Of a DNA stretch of 64,000 bases, positions 53,678 to 63,836 are shown one piece after another. This DNA comes from Sipunculus nudus (Eukaryota > Annelida > Sipuncula > Golfingiida > Sipunculidae), in assembly GCA_026874595.1 (NCBI GenBank), contig CM049307.1, positions 32,413,862-32,477,861 on the forward strand, read 5' to 3'. The notes under the pieces were generated by a model, which searched no databases, was not told the origin of the DNA, and saw only the letters and a list, made by a program, of their open reading frames with translations. Every line of letters starts with the position of its first letter. Positions within the stretch are counted from its first letter, which is position 1. The translations under genes were made by a program, and so were the position numbers.

Positions 53678-56600
53678 CCGGGTTGGAACTTGAGTGACTT
53701 TTAGTGTAGGCGCATGCGTAGAAAAGGCAGAGCAAACCCCAGTCTCGAATTCAGATCACTTTCTTGTCTTCTGCCGTCGCATTTTTTACAAGTTTATGAG
53801 CAGAGGCGTGTGTAATAATCTCTCGAGAATTGATGACAATAGATATTTGCCTTGTATCTGTGGCGGTCTATGTGATATAAGCCGAGGTCATGCTTAAAAA
53901 TGTAGCTTGAGCATTAGATGATAAATTGATATAGTGTTAAAGCGTAGGTGTCGCTAAAATATTGAATGATAAAGAAATGGTGTTACCATGGATATGGATC
54001 GGATATATTAAAGCCAGCTATTCACCTGACTTATTAATAGAATTTATGTGATTCTAGCATGGCTTACCCTTCGTACGTATTAATGAACAGGTCATCCCTG
54101 CTGAGAAACGTTATTATAACGCCCTTGTGACAGGTGTGGGAGCTTGTCTACAAGCTGTTAGTAAACAAGTTTCACATGCCCATGCTGACATACACAAAAC
54201 TCATGTGACAATAGGTGGTTGAAGTTGTTGGTGTGGTGCAATCCAATATGTTTTCCTTGCCGCCGATTGTCATTGTTTGATGCATTTGGAATGTAGGCGG
54301 TGGGCATTTAAGCGGGCCCTCCACATGCAGGTTAAAAACACAAATCGACCGTCTGTGTACCATTGCTTTTTTGTTGAAAAAATTTCGAGGGATTATTTTT
54401 ATTTAAGTGTTTATTTAATGGGTATAAGGATTTTAAAGTCGTCCTTGGCAGGATAGAATATTAAGAAAAATAAAGTAAAACATATTTATGACCATCAGGC
54501 TATACATGCCTCATGTGGAGGAAAAAAAGAAATGTTTAAGAGTTTTAACAATGTTTCTCTGTGAACATTTCCATGGATTTTGAGAAACAGACCTTTAAAG
54601 TAAAAGTTAAGGAATATGAAGCATACTTTTCTAATCAATGTTAAGAAAAGGGTTTTATATGTAGGATTGAACCCCATTAGTAACGAGTTTAATTTAAGGA
54701 ATTAATGTGATCGTTCAACAGAAAAATGCTCAGAGCATTGAAAGAACATTATTCTTATTAAGACATCGGAATGAAAATAAATAAATCTAAGGAAAAAGAG
54801 ATTATTTTTAAACAAAAAAAAATTAACTCCTTTATACTGTTTTCGTTAGATTAAATCAAATATTCTATCCAAAAACCGATAAACCGTCTTCCAGATCTGC
54901 TCGGGTTTATCGATATAAGCAAGTTTTATCCCATGTTTTCCTGTACAAAAGTGGAACAATAAACACCCCAAGCAAAAATAAAATTACAAGTTCAGCTCTA
55001 ATTCATCAGTGTAACGATTGAAAAATTTTTTAACAAATATTTGTGTAGCCGCATTACATGGTGATACATTACTAAGCCCCTCCTGTTTACCTATAACCAC
55101 TCTTTAATTTCCATATCACAAATTTTAACTTCGAAACTATATGCTATCGATAATTTTACTTGATTTTTACGGCATTGTGCGTTATGAATGAAATAAGAGA
55201 AATGTACAAGGCTTGTGGCATAACATGCTGGTAAAAATTCAGTGCCATTTGATGTTCCTCACTTACAGTAATATTGAAAATTTGAAAATAAATATAATAT
55301 GGCTGGAAAACTGTTTGGCTTCCCACATTAGGTGTGTATACCACGGACTACAACGGATAAAACCATGTCAGGGTTTTTGTTATGTCGTGCAATTATTATA
55401 CATGGTATAGAAAGTAAATGGATACCATCTTCATACAATGGGTTTAATTCTTTAAATATTCACTTCATAGGCTCTACCGTTAATTTTCTGTAAACCGTCT
55501 CACGATTTTGTAATTATTTGCATATTAGTGAAAACCAAGACCAGGTATTTCATACAAGCGTTAGTTTTGTATACAGGTTTGAAACAAAAGGTTTAATAAC
55601 AATTGATTGACCTACCTGCGGGCCACCCGTTGTCTGTAGGTTTACACAGTTTTCCCGTGATGTTTTGTCTGCACTTGAACACCTGTACATCGCTATAGCA
55701 GCCAGTCCTCATGCCATAAAGGACGGCGGGTAACCTTCACGGGGACGGAGGCACCAGGTAAACATAGGCATCCTCACCGGAAACAGTTGTCCGCATCTGA
55801 GAAGCTGCAGACACGGAGGATTAATGTCACTTCCTGTGAGAACAAACTCTACAAAACAAGTGATGCCTGTTGTATCTACCGACCGGTAACTTTCGTTCCT
55901 GTCCGCCGCTCTGACGCTGGAGGTTTACACTACCATCTGTTAGACATGAAAATATATCATTTAACAGTCACTTAACATATTGAACCTGCATGGCGCCGTG
56001 TCCGGCCCGGTGTTTACATCTGGGAATCGGACAGCTCCACGAGCGGGGTAGCGTGTGATCACGTGCCAGTCTGGTGCTGTTATTTTTGCGCATATTTGCA
56101 GGGACAATCCAACGAATTTCAACAGATCCGTATTTACTTCTGGAATATCTCTCTATATCTGGCTTATCTCATTTTTCGAAAACAAATGAAAATAAACATG
56201 TCAACGACAAGTAGGCCTACAGACTGAAATGATGAAAAATGAGTCAACTTCCAACATATAAAGGACATACATTTATATAAATCCGTACATGTAAATTGGA
56301 TGTTGAAGATAAAAGAGTTTTAAAATGAAATATGAGAAAACGATATAAAAATGCCCCGCGTCTTGTTGAATTTTCCATCAGCCAGAAATACACAAATGTC
56401 TCCCAAATTCCCATTTCATCTACCAGCTGACACTTTGGGTTTCATGCCACCCATCCTGCTGGCAAATCATTACTGACAGTCCAGCAAACCAGGAAACATT
56501 ACAGGAAAACAAGGTCCAAAGGTTGACCGTGAAACGCCCCCATCCCGCCACATAAAGACATAAAACCTGTAGTGTCTGCAGAAGAGTATCGCAAAACGAA

Positions 56601-57089
56601 ATAGGCATTTAGCTACAGCTCCTACTACATTACTCAGTAACATACAGCAGCTTTATCTTAGCTTCATCTATGTTTAGGGAGGTTCTTCATTGCTCAATTA
56701 AGCCTGAATTTTAAATTATAAATATGCTCCGAGGTGATTTTTGTCTTTTTAAACTCTGCATTTGTGACCGCTATTATACAGTTGCATAGCTTCAGACCAG
56801 TGAGATGAAATTTTTCTTGATAAACATTAAATGAAGCCTCTCTTGGTTTTTTTTCTTCTTCTTCTTTCTTTTTTTAGGTCTTACATGCAGGATTCGGAAC
56901 AATGATATCAGTAACATAAAACAGAAAAACTCATAATTAACACACATTATATAGTTACAATATATAAACCACCATGCCAAGAATGATAATAGGATATGCA
57001 ACATAACTTCAAGAAATGTACACGCTAACACTATCAAGCGATAGGAACACAATGAAAAATGAATGGGCATTAAAACCACGACATTCAGC
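51601..57089. other. Long intergenic stretch without recognisable genes
   Basis: About 5.5 kb. A pure poly-T of about 29 bp at 53,645-53,673 could be the A-tail of a minus-strand retrocopy, but no body was identified. A TTC-rich tract ending in AG lies near 56,846-56,878. Sequence at about 55,600-56,060 is GC-richer than its flanks. No gene could be supported. Confidence 0.45.
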
Positions 57090-59033
57090 AGTCAAACAAT
57101 AATGCTTACGATTGAAAGGATTTTGTTCCACTTATATTTATGATTTTCCATAATATATTTGTTTTCTGCCACTTTACGCTCAAGAAGTTCCATTTTTGTT
57201 CATGCTTCTTAAGTAATTGTAAGGTTGGAGTGTTTACATCATTTCGATAATTGAATATTATAAACTTAAATATCAATAGTAAAGTATCAATTTAATAAGG
57301 CCTATATTCTCATAATGTTCTGCACTACCTGTATAGATTATCGAATGACTCGTATCTGGCTTCACAACTCTAGTATTTCCAACCCATTCAGTTATCATAT
57401 CATATAGAGGGAAAGACTCGCAGTACATTCATAAAATATATGTGTGATCGTCTCCTCTTCTTTTGAACAATACGCGCATTTGTGTCCATTTTCGTTAACC
57501 CGTAAAACTTTACGGAGAATCCTGTACTGAAATTGTCTTAAATACATATCAAGCGTGACAGAATAAAATATGATTTACCATATGTCATATTTGTCCCCAC
57601 GTGGTGTTTGGATTTAACATACTTTCAACTTTTTCTATCTTTTTGGTCGCTCACACACTATTTTTCTGGTAGAGACATTTTAAATAAAAATTTCTGGCAT
57701 CTAGAACCACTTCTTCTAAGGAGAAAATGTATCCCGTTACATCAATTTCTTCTACTTTATCTGGTATTATGTTATTCTTTTATCACATATTTCCATTCCG
57801 TCGGTATAGCATACATGCACAAGAGATAGCCATGCAGTGAATATAATATTTATTGTAATGTTTTCAACCAGGTGGGAAAATATCTGTTAATCGTCTTTCT
57901 GTTCCCTCTTTTTGAAACATATGGGGTATAAAATTTATACAAAGCTCATTCATATGACTTGTTGAAAATCGTCTTCCCTCTAACCTTAATATATTTATCG
58001 TTCCATATAGTTGGTGTAAATATATATCGACAACCCCTTTTGAACATTTTTAAAGTTAAATATGCCTATGGTTGCAAACCTTGACAGTAACATTTTGTCA
58101 CCTTTCCTTCAATTAAAGCCGGATCGAAATTTGCATCAATATTATCCACGCCACTGATATATCTGAAATATAAGTTTGGGATCGTGGCAAATATTTGGTC
58201 TAATTCCTTGATCTGCTAATTCACATAATTTTCGATATCTAATATTGTCTCATGTAATTTGAAACTTCCACTTTTTGTATCACAGATAAATAGTTCATAT
58301 TTAATTTCTGGATTTCTTACAAACCATATAAAACAACGACACAACTTTTTTCAACGAATTTTTTTGGTGGCTCTATAATATTTTGAACATACAGAATCTT
58401 CGATACATCCATTGATTGTAACAATGTATTTCTTCCAAAAAAATTGCTAACGCTCTCTTTCTCGAGCAGTTTAAATACCGTTTTTATCTTCTCATAAACA
58501 ATTTCTAAGTTTAGTTCATATAACAATTTCTTGTCATGTGTATAATGTATTCCTAGTATTTTCTAGCCTCATGGTGTAGATCAAAGTATACCTTGCCGAA
58601 CTCCTTCACTAATTCAAGTACGGCACTCATTGAATAAAAAAGGTCGTATCATCAGCAAATCATTTTAACTTCTCAGTATTTGATTGACGAACCGCTATGG
58701 CCAGGACTTCTTTCGATAACAAACAAGAAAGTATATGGAGCTAAAGGGTCTCTCTGACGGATAACTCTTTCTAAGTCAAAATATCATGATGTGTATCCAT
58801 TGTTCATGACACAACTTTCCAAATTCGTGTGTAATATTCGTATCCAGGAGAGAAAAATAATCACCAAAACAAAACATTTAAGGCAGTAAATAAAAAACAC
58901 ATAATCAATTGAACGAAAGGCGCTGAAAAATCAACGGCTAACATACCTGCTTTATACCCAAATTTTAAAGAGTAATCTAATATATCATTTATGAGAGGTA
59001 TCCAATATTTTCTTGTTTGTATTCGCCTGTCGA
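57090..59033 (-). pseudogene. LINE RT core, thumb and zinc-binding domain, broken
   Basis: On the minus strand and across shifting frames one can read GEYKQEN (equivalent to the usual GRYIGEN block), MLAVDFSAPF (position of the first catalytic Asp), RQRDPLAPYTFLFVIE (usual RQGDPLSPYLF block) and FADDTTFF (58,659-58,642), the catalytic FADD box, still intact but preceded by a stop. Near the end FQYRILRKVL leads into a zinc-binding motif CAYCSKEEETITHIFYEC (57,478-57,425), which is open for about 45 codons. The last recognisable part (about 57,100-57,220) reads LKKHEQKWNFL. Confidence 0.8.
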
Positions 59034-59815
59034 TGACAGGACCTATTATGATATATCCAATGTCTTTCTGTCCGTCCGTTTACTTATAGTGTCGCCGCGA
59101 TAACTTTCCGGGGCGTTTATGGATTTTCATGAAACTCACAATAACTACTTACAAATAGATTATCTCGTCCGAGTGCGATTATGGGCAAAATCTACGCATA
59201 TGTAATAAGGTCAGAGGTCACTAGGATACTTCATGGTGTCTCCGCGATAACTTACGAGCAATATGATTGATTTTGATAAAACTAAAAAAAAATGTTAATC
59301 AATAAAATATCCCGCCTACGTTCGAATTCCTGCAAAATCCACACTTATTTAATGAGGTCAGAGGTCAGATTTTGGTGAAACTCATTATACATATTATCCA
59401 ATAGAGTGAATCGCCTCAATAAAATTCCTAGCAAATTTCACGCATATTTTAATGAGGATAGAGGTCACCAGGCTGCTTTGTACAGACCAATTTGTGATGT
59501 CACCACGGCAACGTACAAGGAATATAATGGATTTTGATAAAATTCAATAGAAATATTAATCCCTATAAAAGCACACCTATGTTCTATTTCGAGCAAAATC
59601 AATGCATATATAATGAGGTCATAGGTCACCACCCTTTGGTGGCACAACCCTGATTTTCCAAGAATCTTATGGATTTCATATTACTCGTGATGAGTATCAA
59701 CCAAAACGGTTTTTCACCTAAGTTACATTCTAAGCAAATTCACGCATATTTAATGAGGTTACATGGCACAAAATATGCAACGGGCGTATTTTGCACTATT
59801 TGCGGTAATCTGGTA
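59034..59815. mobile_element. Element built of ~150-bp monomers with AGGTCA repeats
   Basis: About five diverged monomers follow a short leader (CTGTCCGTCCG near 59,070). Each monomer has a TCnCCGCGATAACTT-like block, a GATTTTnATAAAACT block, an AAATCnACGCAT block and ends at TAATGAGGTCAGAGGTCA or a variant. Perfect AGGTCA direct repeats with 1-bp spacing lie at 59,208-59,220, 59,355-59,367 and 59,616-59,628; degenerate ones lie near 59,455 and 59,755. Insertion into the RT frame of the surrounding LINE defines the edges to within some 10-20 bp. There is no coding capacity. Confidence 0.7.
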
Positions 59816-60310
59816 AATAAATGCAGTTCATTCCTCGCCAATCAGTTTTTGGTGAAATATTCTGTAGTCTCTTAACTAATATTTAATTTATTTTAACATC
59901 GATGTTTACCAAACGTATGGGTCTTCTTGACGACCTATATCTATTATCATTTCCCTTTCTCTATATGAGTTTAATTACAGCTTGTCTTTGACTGGCTGTA
60001 AATGTTCATTTAGAAATACCGCTATTCAAACAGGAAAATAGGTCATCAGCCAAGAGATAAAAAATGTTATATATATTAAAACTCAGTAGGTAGACCATAT
60101 TTACCTGACTCCTTATTATTTTTCATTTTCTTTAAGGCATCCAGTATATCCTTTTTGTCAATTGCGGCATCGCAAAAAACGAAGTCTCAGTTTCTGGTAG
60201 TGTAAAGATCTTAAGCTTGGATAGGAAATTTGAGCAATCTGAATTGCTTATGTAAGTCGTCCGTGAATATTCCATCTGGTAAAAAGTTTTGATCTCGTTT
60301 ATGATTTTTT
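59816..60310 (-). pseudogene. LINE RT N-terminal segment, broken
   Basis: Minus-strand reading gives INEIKTFYQ, then DILDALKKMKNNKESGKYG, the usual block that precedes the RT fingers. It continues with TASQRQAVIKLI, a stop, RKGNDNRY, RPIRLVNIDVKI and GEE-TAFI, where the frame is cut by the neighbouring insertion. The order and spacing match L1/Tx1-like RT. Several stops and frameshifts are present. Confidence 0.8.
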
Positions 60311-61852
60311 ATGCCCCCGCCACAAAGTGGCCGGGGCATATAGTTTTACCCATGTCCGTCATTCCGTCCTTCCGTCCTTCCGTCATTCCGAAATCAAACA
60401 GTTGTACGGACTTTTTTTCGCAATGCCTGCAGATATTGGCCTGATTTTTGGTGTGTGGGCAGATATAGACCAGTTACAGATCGAGTTCGCGTTTCGTCCC
60501 GGTTGACCTACTTTTGAACGTTTTACGGCTCCTAAACTTAGAAAATTTCATGAAAAATAGAAATTTCATGACAAATACACATGTACGGACTTTTTTTCGC
60601 AATGCCTGCAGATATTGGCCTGATTTTTGGTGTGTAGACAGATAATGACCAGTTACAGATCGAGTTCGCGTTTTGTCCCAGTTGACCTACTTTTGACTGT
60701 TTTACGGCTCCTAAACTTAGCAAATTTCATGAAAAATAGAAATATTCATGACAAATACACATGTACGGACATTTTTTCGCAGTGCCTGCAGATATTGGCC
60801 TGATTTTTTGTGTATGGGCAGATAATGACCAGTTACAGATCGAGTTCGCGTTTCGTCCCGGTTGACCTATTTTGACCGTTTTACGGCTCCTAAACTTAGA
60901 AAATTTCATGAAAAATAGAAATTTCATGACAAATACACATGTACGGACTTTTTTCGCAATGCCTGCAGATATTGGCCTGATTTTTGGTGTGTGGGCAGAT
61001 ATAGACCAGTTTCAGATCGAGTTCGCGTTTCGTCCCGGTTGACCTACTTTTGACCGTTTTACGGCTCCTGAACATAGAAAATTTCATGAAAAATATGAAA
61101 TTTCATGACAAATACACATGTACGGACTTTTTTTCGCAATGCCTGCAGATATTGGCCTGATTTTTGGTGTGTTGGCAGATATTGACCAGTTACAGATCGA
61201 GTTCGCGTTTTGTCCCAGTTGACCTACTTTTGACCATTTGACGGTGCTCTAACATAGAAAATTTCATAAAAAAATCACTTGTATGGACTTTTTTTCGCAG
61301 TGCCTGCAGATACGGGCCTGATTTTTGGTGTGTAGGCAGATAATGACCAGTTACAGATCGAGTTCTTGTTTTGTCCTAGTTGACCTACTTTTGACCATTT
61401 GTCTGCTCCTGAACATAGAAAGTTTCATGAAAAATAGAAATTTTCATAACAAATGCATATGTACTGACTTTTTTTCCTCAATGCCTGCAGAAACCACCCT
61501 GATTTTTTATGTGTGGGCAGATAATGACAGTTACAGATCAAGTTCGCGTTTCGTCCCGGTTGACCTACTTTTAATTGTTTTATGGCTCCTAAACATAGAA
61601 AATTTCATGAAAGACAGAAATTTTTATGGAAAATGCACATGTATGGACTTTTTTCACAATGCCTGCATATACTGGCATGATTTTTGGTGTGTTGCTTGAT
61701 AATGACCCGTTACAGATCGAGTTTGCATTTTGCCCTTGTTGACCTACTTTTGACCATACGACACCTCCTGAACTTAAAAAAAATTTCAAAATTTTACAAA
61801 TGTTCCTAATTTGCCCCAGGCGGGGGCATTCGTGTCGTTCCGACACATCTAG
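60311..61852. mobile_element. Hairpin-capped element with eight ~180-bp monomers
   Basis: The left end is a hairpin, ATGCCCC...GGGGCAT (60,311-60,339), followed by CCGTCATTCCGTCC-type repeats. The body is eight tandem monomers. The mark GTACGGAC or its variant recurs at 60,404, 60,583, 60,763, 60,941, 61,120, 61,281, 61,461 and 61,641, that is, every 178-180 bp except one 161-bp unit. The right end has TGCCCC...GGGGGCA (61,813-61,829) and the hairpin GTGTCG-TTC-CGACAC (61,832-61,846), then CTAG followed by T. Both flanks are T and there is no target duplication. The architecture recalls pearl/CvE-type elements of bivalves, which are regarded as Helitron/Helentron-related. This is an analogy; no Rep/helicase is present. 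Confidence 0.7.
60385..61795 (+). repeat. Tandem array of ~180-bp monomers
   Basis: Each monomer carries CGCAATGCCTGCAGATATTG, GCCTGATTTTTGGTGTG, CAGTTACAGATCGAGTTCGC, GTTGACCTACTTTTGACC and AAATTTCATGAAAAATAG in this order. Copies two to five are most alike; the last three are more diverged. Because 180 is a multiple of three, similar minus-strand frames recur in each copy, but a stop ends each one. They are not genes. Confidence 0.9.
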
Positions 61853-62145
61853 TTTAGGTTAAGGTTTACTCCTTTCCCTGAGCGATTAATTTCTTTATAA
61901 TTGATTTATTCTTGTTTCTTTTTTTCTAAATTGAGAAAGTGTTTTGTACAACGTTCACCTTCTTCAGACCAGTGGACTCCGGATCTAATAATTTGTCCGC
62001 CAGTAACACTGGCATAATACTATTTTTGGTTAGTTAAATCATAGTTAACTTTGGTTAGACAAGTCGTTCCTGTTTAAGTTGTTTTCGGTTCTGCAAACTT
62101 CTCTTCCAGGGAAGTGAGTTCCGTTCTCTCTTCTCCGTTTCCTTG
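61853..62145 (-). pseudogene. LINE ORF2 linker segment, broken
   Basis: Minus-strand reading gives KETEKRER, SLEEKFAEPK and then IIRSGVHWSEEGERCTKHF continuing to NLEKKKQE. This is the endonuclease-RT linker typical of L1/Tx1-like LINEs (the usual form is RSRxxWxExGEKxxxYFLNLE). It ends where the hairpin-capped element begins and resumes with INEIKTFYQ on the other side. Confidence 0.78.
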
Positions 62146-62184
62146 TTTATTTTTATTTATTTATTTATTTATACATATATTTTA

Positions 62185-62233
62185 CCAGGATGGCCCATTC
62201 AGCATGTTCAGCTGTTTTTCGATGGGGTCCTGG
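62185..62233 (-). other. 3'-terminal RNA hairpin of the truncated LINE
   Basis: The outer stem CCAGGA (62,233-62,228) pairs with TCCTGG (62,190-62,185), the middle stem CCCAT (62,226-62,222) with ATGGG (62,198-62,194), and the inner CAG with CTG. The total of 49 nt is identical to the hairpin at 10,703-10,751, while the stem sequences differ and remain paired. Confidence 0.7.
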
Positions 62234-62443
62234 AAATATCACAGAGAAATATACATTGACAAAGATATATACATTACATACTCATATTAGAATAGTCATT
62301 GAAAATAAAATAAAATGTTTAAAACAACGATCTAAACATACACATATTTAAAACATATAGATTGCTACATATGACATTAATGTAATCATATACAATTATA
62401 AAGGTCGATTATTTAAAAATCTGAGTTTAAAACATGGAAATCG

Positions 62444-62890
62444 TCATAAAAAGGATTTATATAGTTGTTTAAAACGCTTAACATCAGTTACGTGTCTTAA
62501 ATTATTGGGAAGTTGATTCCAGTAATGCGGGCCTGAGTAAAGAAAGCTTGATTTAAATCTATCAGTTCTCGGTTTTATGATGGCAAGATTGCCAATGGTC
62601 GTGTGTCGTGTATTGTATGGGTAACGTGCATATTTGAGACCATGTCTAAAAGTAGGAGGTGCATCACCAAATAAACATTTAAAAACTAAAAGATTTACAA
62701 AATAGCGATATCTCTGTTCCACGGTCATCCAACCTAACTGAATTATTAATGATGCTGGAGAAGTATTTATATCGAAGTTTTTTGTAACAATACGGGCAGC
62801 TTTATTTTGGAGTCTCTGGATTTTTGACTTGTACGTTTTCGAGCATCCACCCCATACAGAAATACAGTAATCAATATGGCTTTGAATAAG
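62444..62890 (-). pseudogene. C-terminal fragment of CR1/L2-like ORF2
   Basis: The frame is open from a stop near 62,890 to the stop at 62,446-62,444, about 145 codons. It opens with YHSLIQSHIDYCISVWGG, then RLQNKAARIVT, WMTVEQRYRYF and FLYSGPHYWNQLP, which is the region following the RT palm in these LINEs. All RT catalytic blocks are missing through 5' truncation, which is normal for LINE insertions. The remaining part has no stops, so this copy is younger than the LINE around it. Confidence 0.85.
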
Positions 62891-62905
62891 AGAATGATAT
62901 ATAAG

Positions 62906-63232
62906 TTAGAGAATGATATATATCCTTTGAATTGAAATTTATCTAATTTTTAATTTTAAACATTCCCATGCACCACTATTGGTCATTTAAATGATTCCTT
63001 TGCTTTGTCCTCAAGTACCTTATATTATGTTTTATCAGTGATATATAATCTGGATCATTCTGTAATGAAACGTTTAGTTTCCAATTGGACGGTCCTTGAG
63101 TTTGATCCGACACGGAGCATATGGAATACTGGGAGTTTCCTCGGTATCTTATCCTCCAAAAATCGATTAATCCATATTCAGATAAGATAGATTTTAATAA
63201 TTTTACTGATTCAGATTTTGACTTATAGTTTA
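62906..63232 (-). pseudogene. LINE endonuclease end and linker, broken
   Basis: Minus-strand reading gives LLKSILSEYGLIDFWRIR (end of the endonuclease). It then passes, after an internal deletion of the usual tail blocks, to QGPSNWKLNVSLQNDPDYI and SGAWECLKLKIR. The usual L1/Tx1 form is GPGxWKxNxSLLxDxEY. No convincing endonuclease sequence was found at higher coordinates, so the 5' end of the element is missing or unrecognisable. Confidence 0.72.
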
Positions 63233-63477
63233 CTGTTAGCTTCAGGGCGGAAAAACTCTCAGGTGTTTATAGATCTGTCATTTATCTGTCTGTCTGTAGC
63301 TTCCAGCTCATACATTGCTTATCCAGCTTATTAACGCGTACCTTTTTATGCACTTTTATGTACACCCTTTACCGGATTCCTATATCGTCCGGACATTCCA
63401 TACAATTAGTAATTAATTTAACAGTTAAATTAATTAATTAATTTATTAATCAAATATGTCTTGAAATAAAACAAGTA

Positions 63478-63483
63478 TTTTAT
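63478..63483 (-). terminator. Candidate polyadenylation signal (AATAAA)
   Basis: AATAAA on the minus strand about 125 bp beyond the stop of the possible terminal exon at 63,608-63,836. The region is AT-rich, so chance occurrence is likely. Confidence 0.25.
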
Positions 63484-63607
63484 TTTAAAACTTCCAACTT
63501 ATGTAATAATAAAGCTCGGAATATGGGCCAAATAAGTGAATGCAAACACGCTTTTGGGAGCATCTCACGATTGGGATAACCACATCGCGAAGTTTGTTTT
63601 CAAATAA

Positions 63608-63836
63608 TTACTCAGGAACGAATGGATCGATTTCTCCGTTGAGGAATGGGCCACATTCAACTTGAACGGATTCGGGTAAAATAGCGCTAAATTTTCCGGG
63701 GGTATGCGCTCTACTTAGAAAGCCCCTATTTACAAGTCCTGCGTGAAGCCAGTCAGCGGTGGTCGGACCATATACCGTGATCCCTGTTGCCTCGGGGATG
63801 TATAAATCGTTCATTGGGTGTAAGGGCTTACATAAA
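63608..63836 (-). CDS. Possible 3'-terminal exon of an unknown gene, partial
   Basis: A minus-strand frame ends at 63,608 and can be read back through an ATG (63,814) into IRLCKPLHP and to a CTGCAG acceptor-like site near 63,840. The sequence (for example YIPEATGITVYGPTTADWL, CGPFLNGEIDPFVPE) is balanced and protein-like, unlike the low-complexity frames elsewhere, and its GC content is above its surroundings. An AATAAA follows about 125 bp downstream. No family was recognised. It may be the last exon of a gene lying to the right, a fragment of a mobile element, or a chance frame of 68 codons. Confidence 0.3.

Larger units (their letters stand above)
62146..62905 (-). mobile_element. 5'-truncated CR1/L2-like LINE
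   Basis: The minus-strand copy holds the C-terminal part of ORF2, a 3' UTR, a 49-nt hairpin (62,233-62,185) and a TAAA-repeat tail (about 62,146-62,172). Its C-terminal protein (FKSSFLYSGPHYWNQLP) and 3' structure match the LINE at 8.2-10.8 kb (FKNSFLYRGPSVWNTLP), so both belong to one broad family. The 5' edge is near 62,905, where a GAGAATGATATAT segment is duplicated. It lies inside the linker of the larger decayed LINE. Confidence 0.85.
57090..63232 (-). mobile_element. Decayed L1/Tx1-like LINE, host of three nested insertions
   Basis: Four minus-strand segments line up, in order, with one LINE ORF2. They are 63,232-62,906 (end of the endonuclease and linker), 62,145-61,853 (linker), 60,310-59,816 (start of RT) and 59,033-57,090 (catalytic RT, thumb, zinc-binding C-terminus). 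The three gaps are exactly filled by other elements. Every segment carries stops and frameshifts, so the copy is long dead. The motif set (below, per segment) resembles the L1/Tx1 group with a C-terminal CX2C...HX4C domain. Confidence 0.8.

Noticed and set aside
57608-57829. Plus-strand frame of 73 codons
   Set aside because: It is the antisense of the decayed LINE reverse transcriptase.
60385-61795. CRISPR-like array
   Set aside because: Monomers are contiguous repeats of about 180 bp with no unique spacers, in a eukaryotic genome. The 21-bp array at 45.4 kb is rejected for the same reason.
60538-61846. Recurring similar minus-strand frames of about 60 codons
   Set aside because: The tandem monomer is about 180 bp, a multiple of three, so the same short frame repeats in each copy; each ends at a stop and belongs to the noncoding element.
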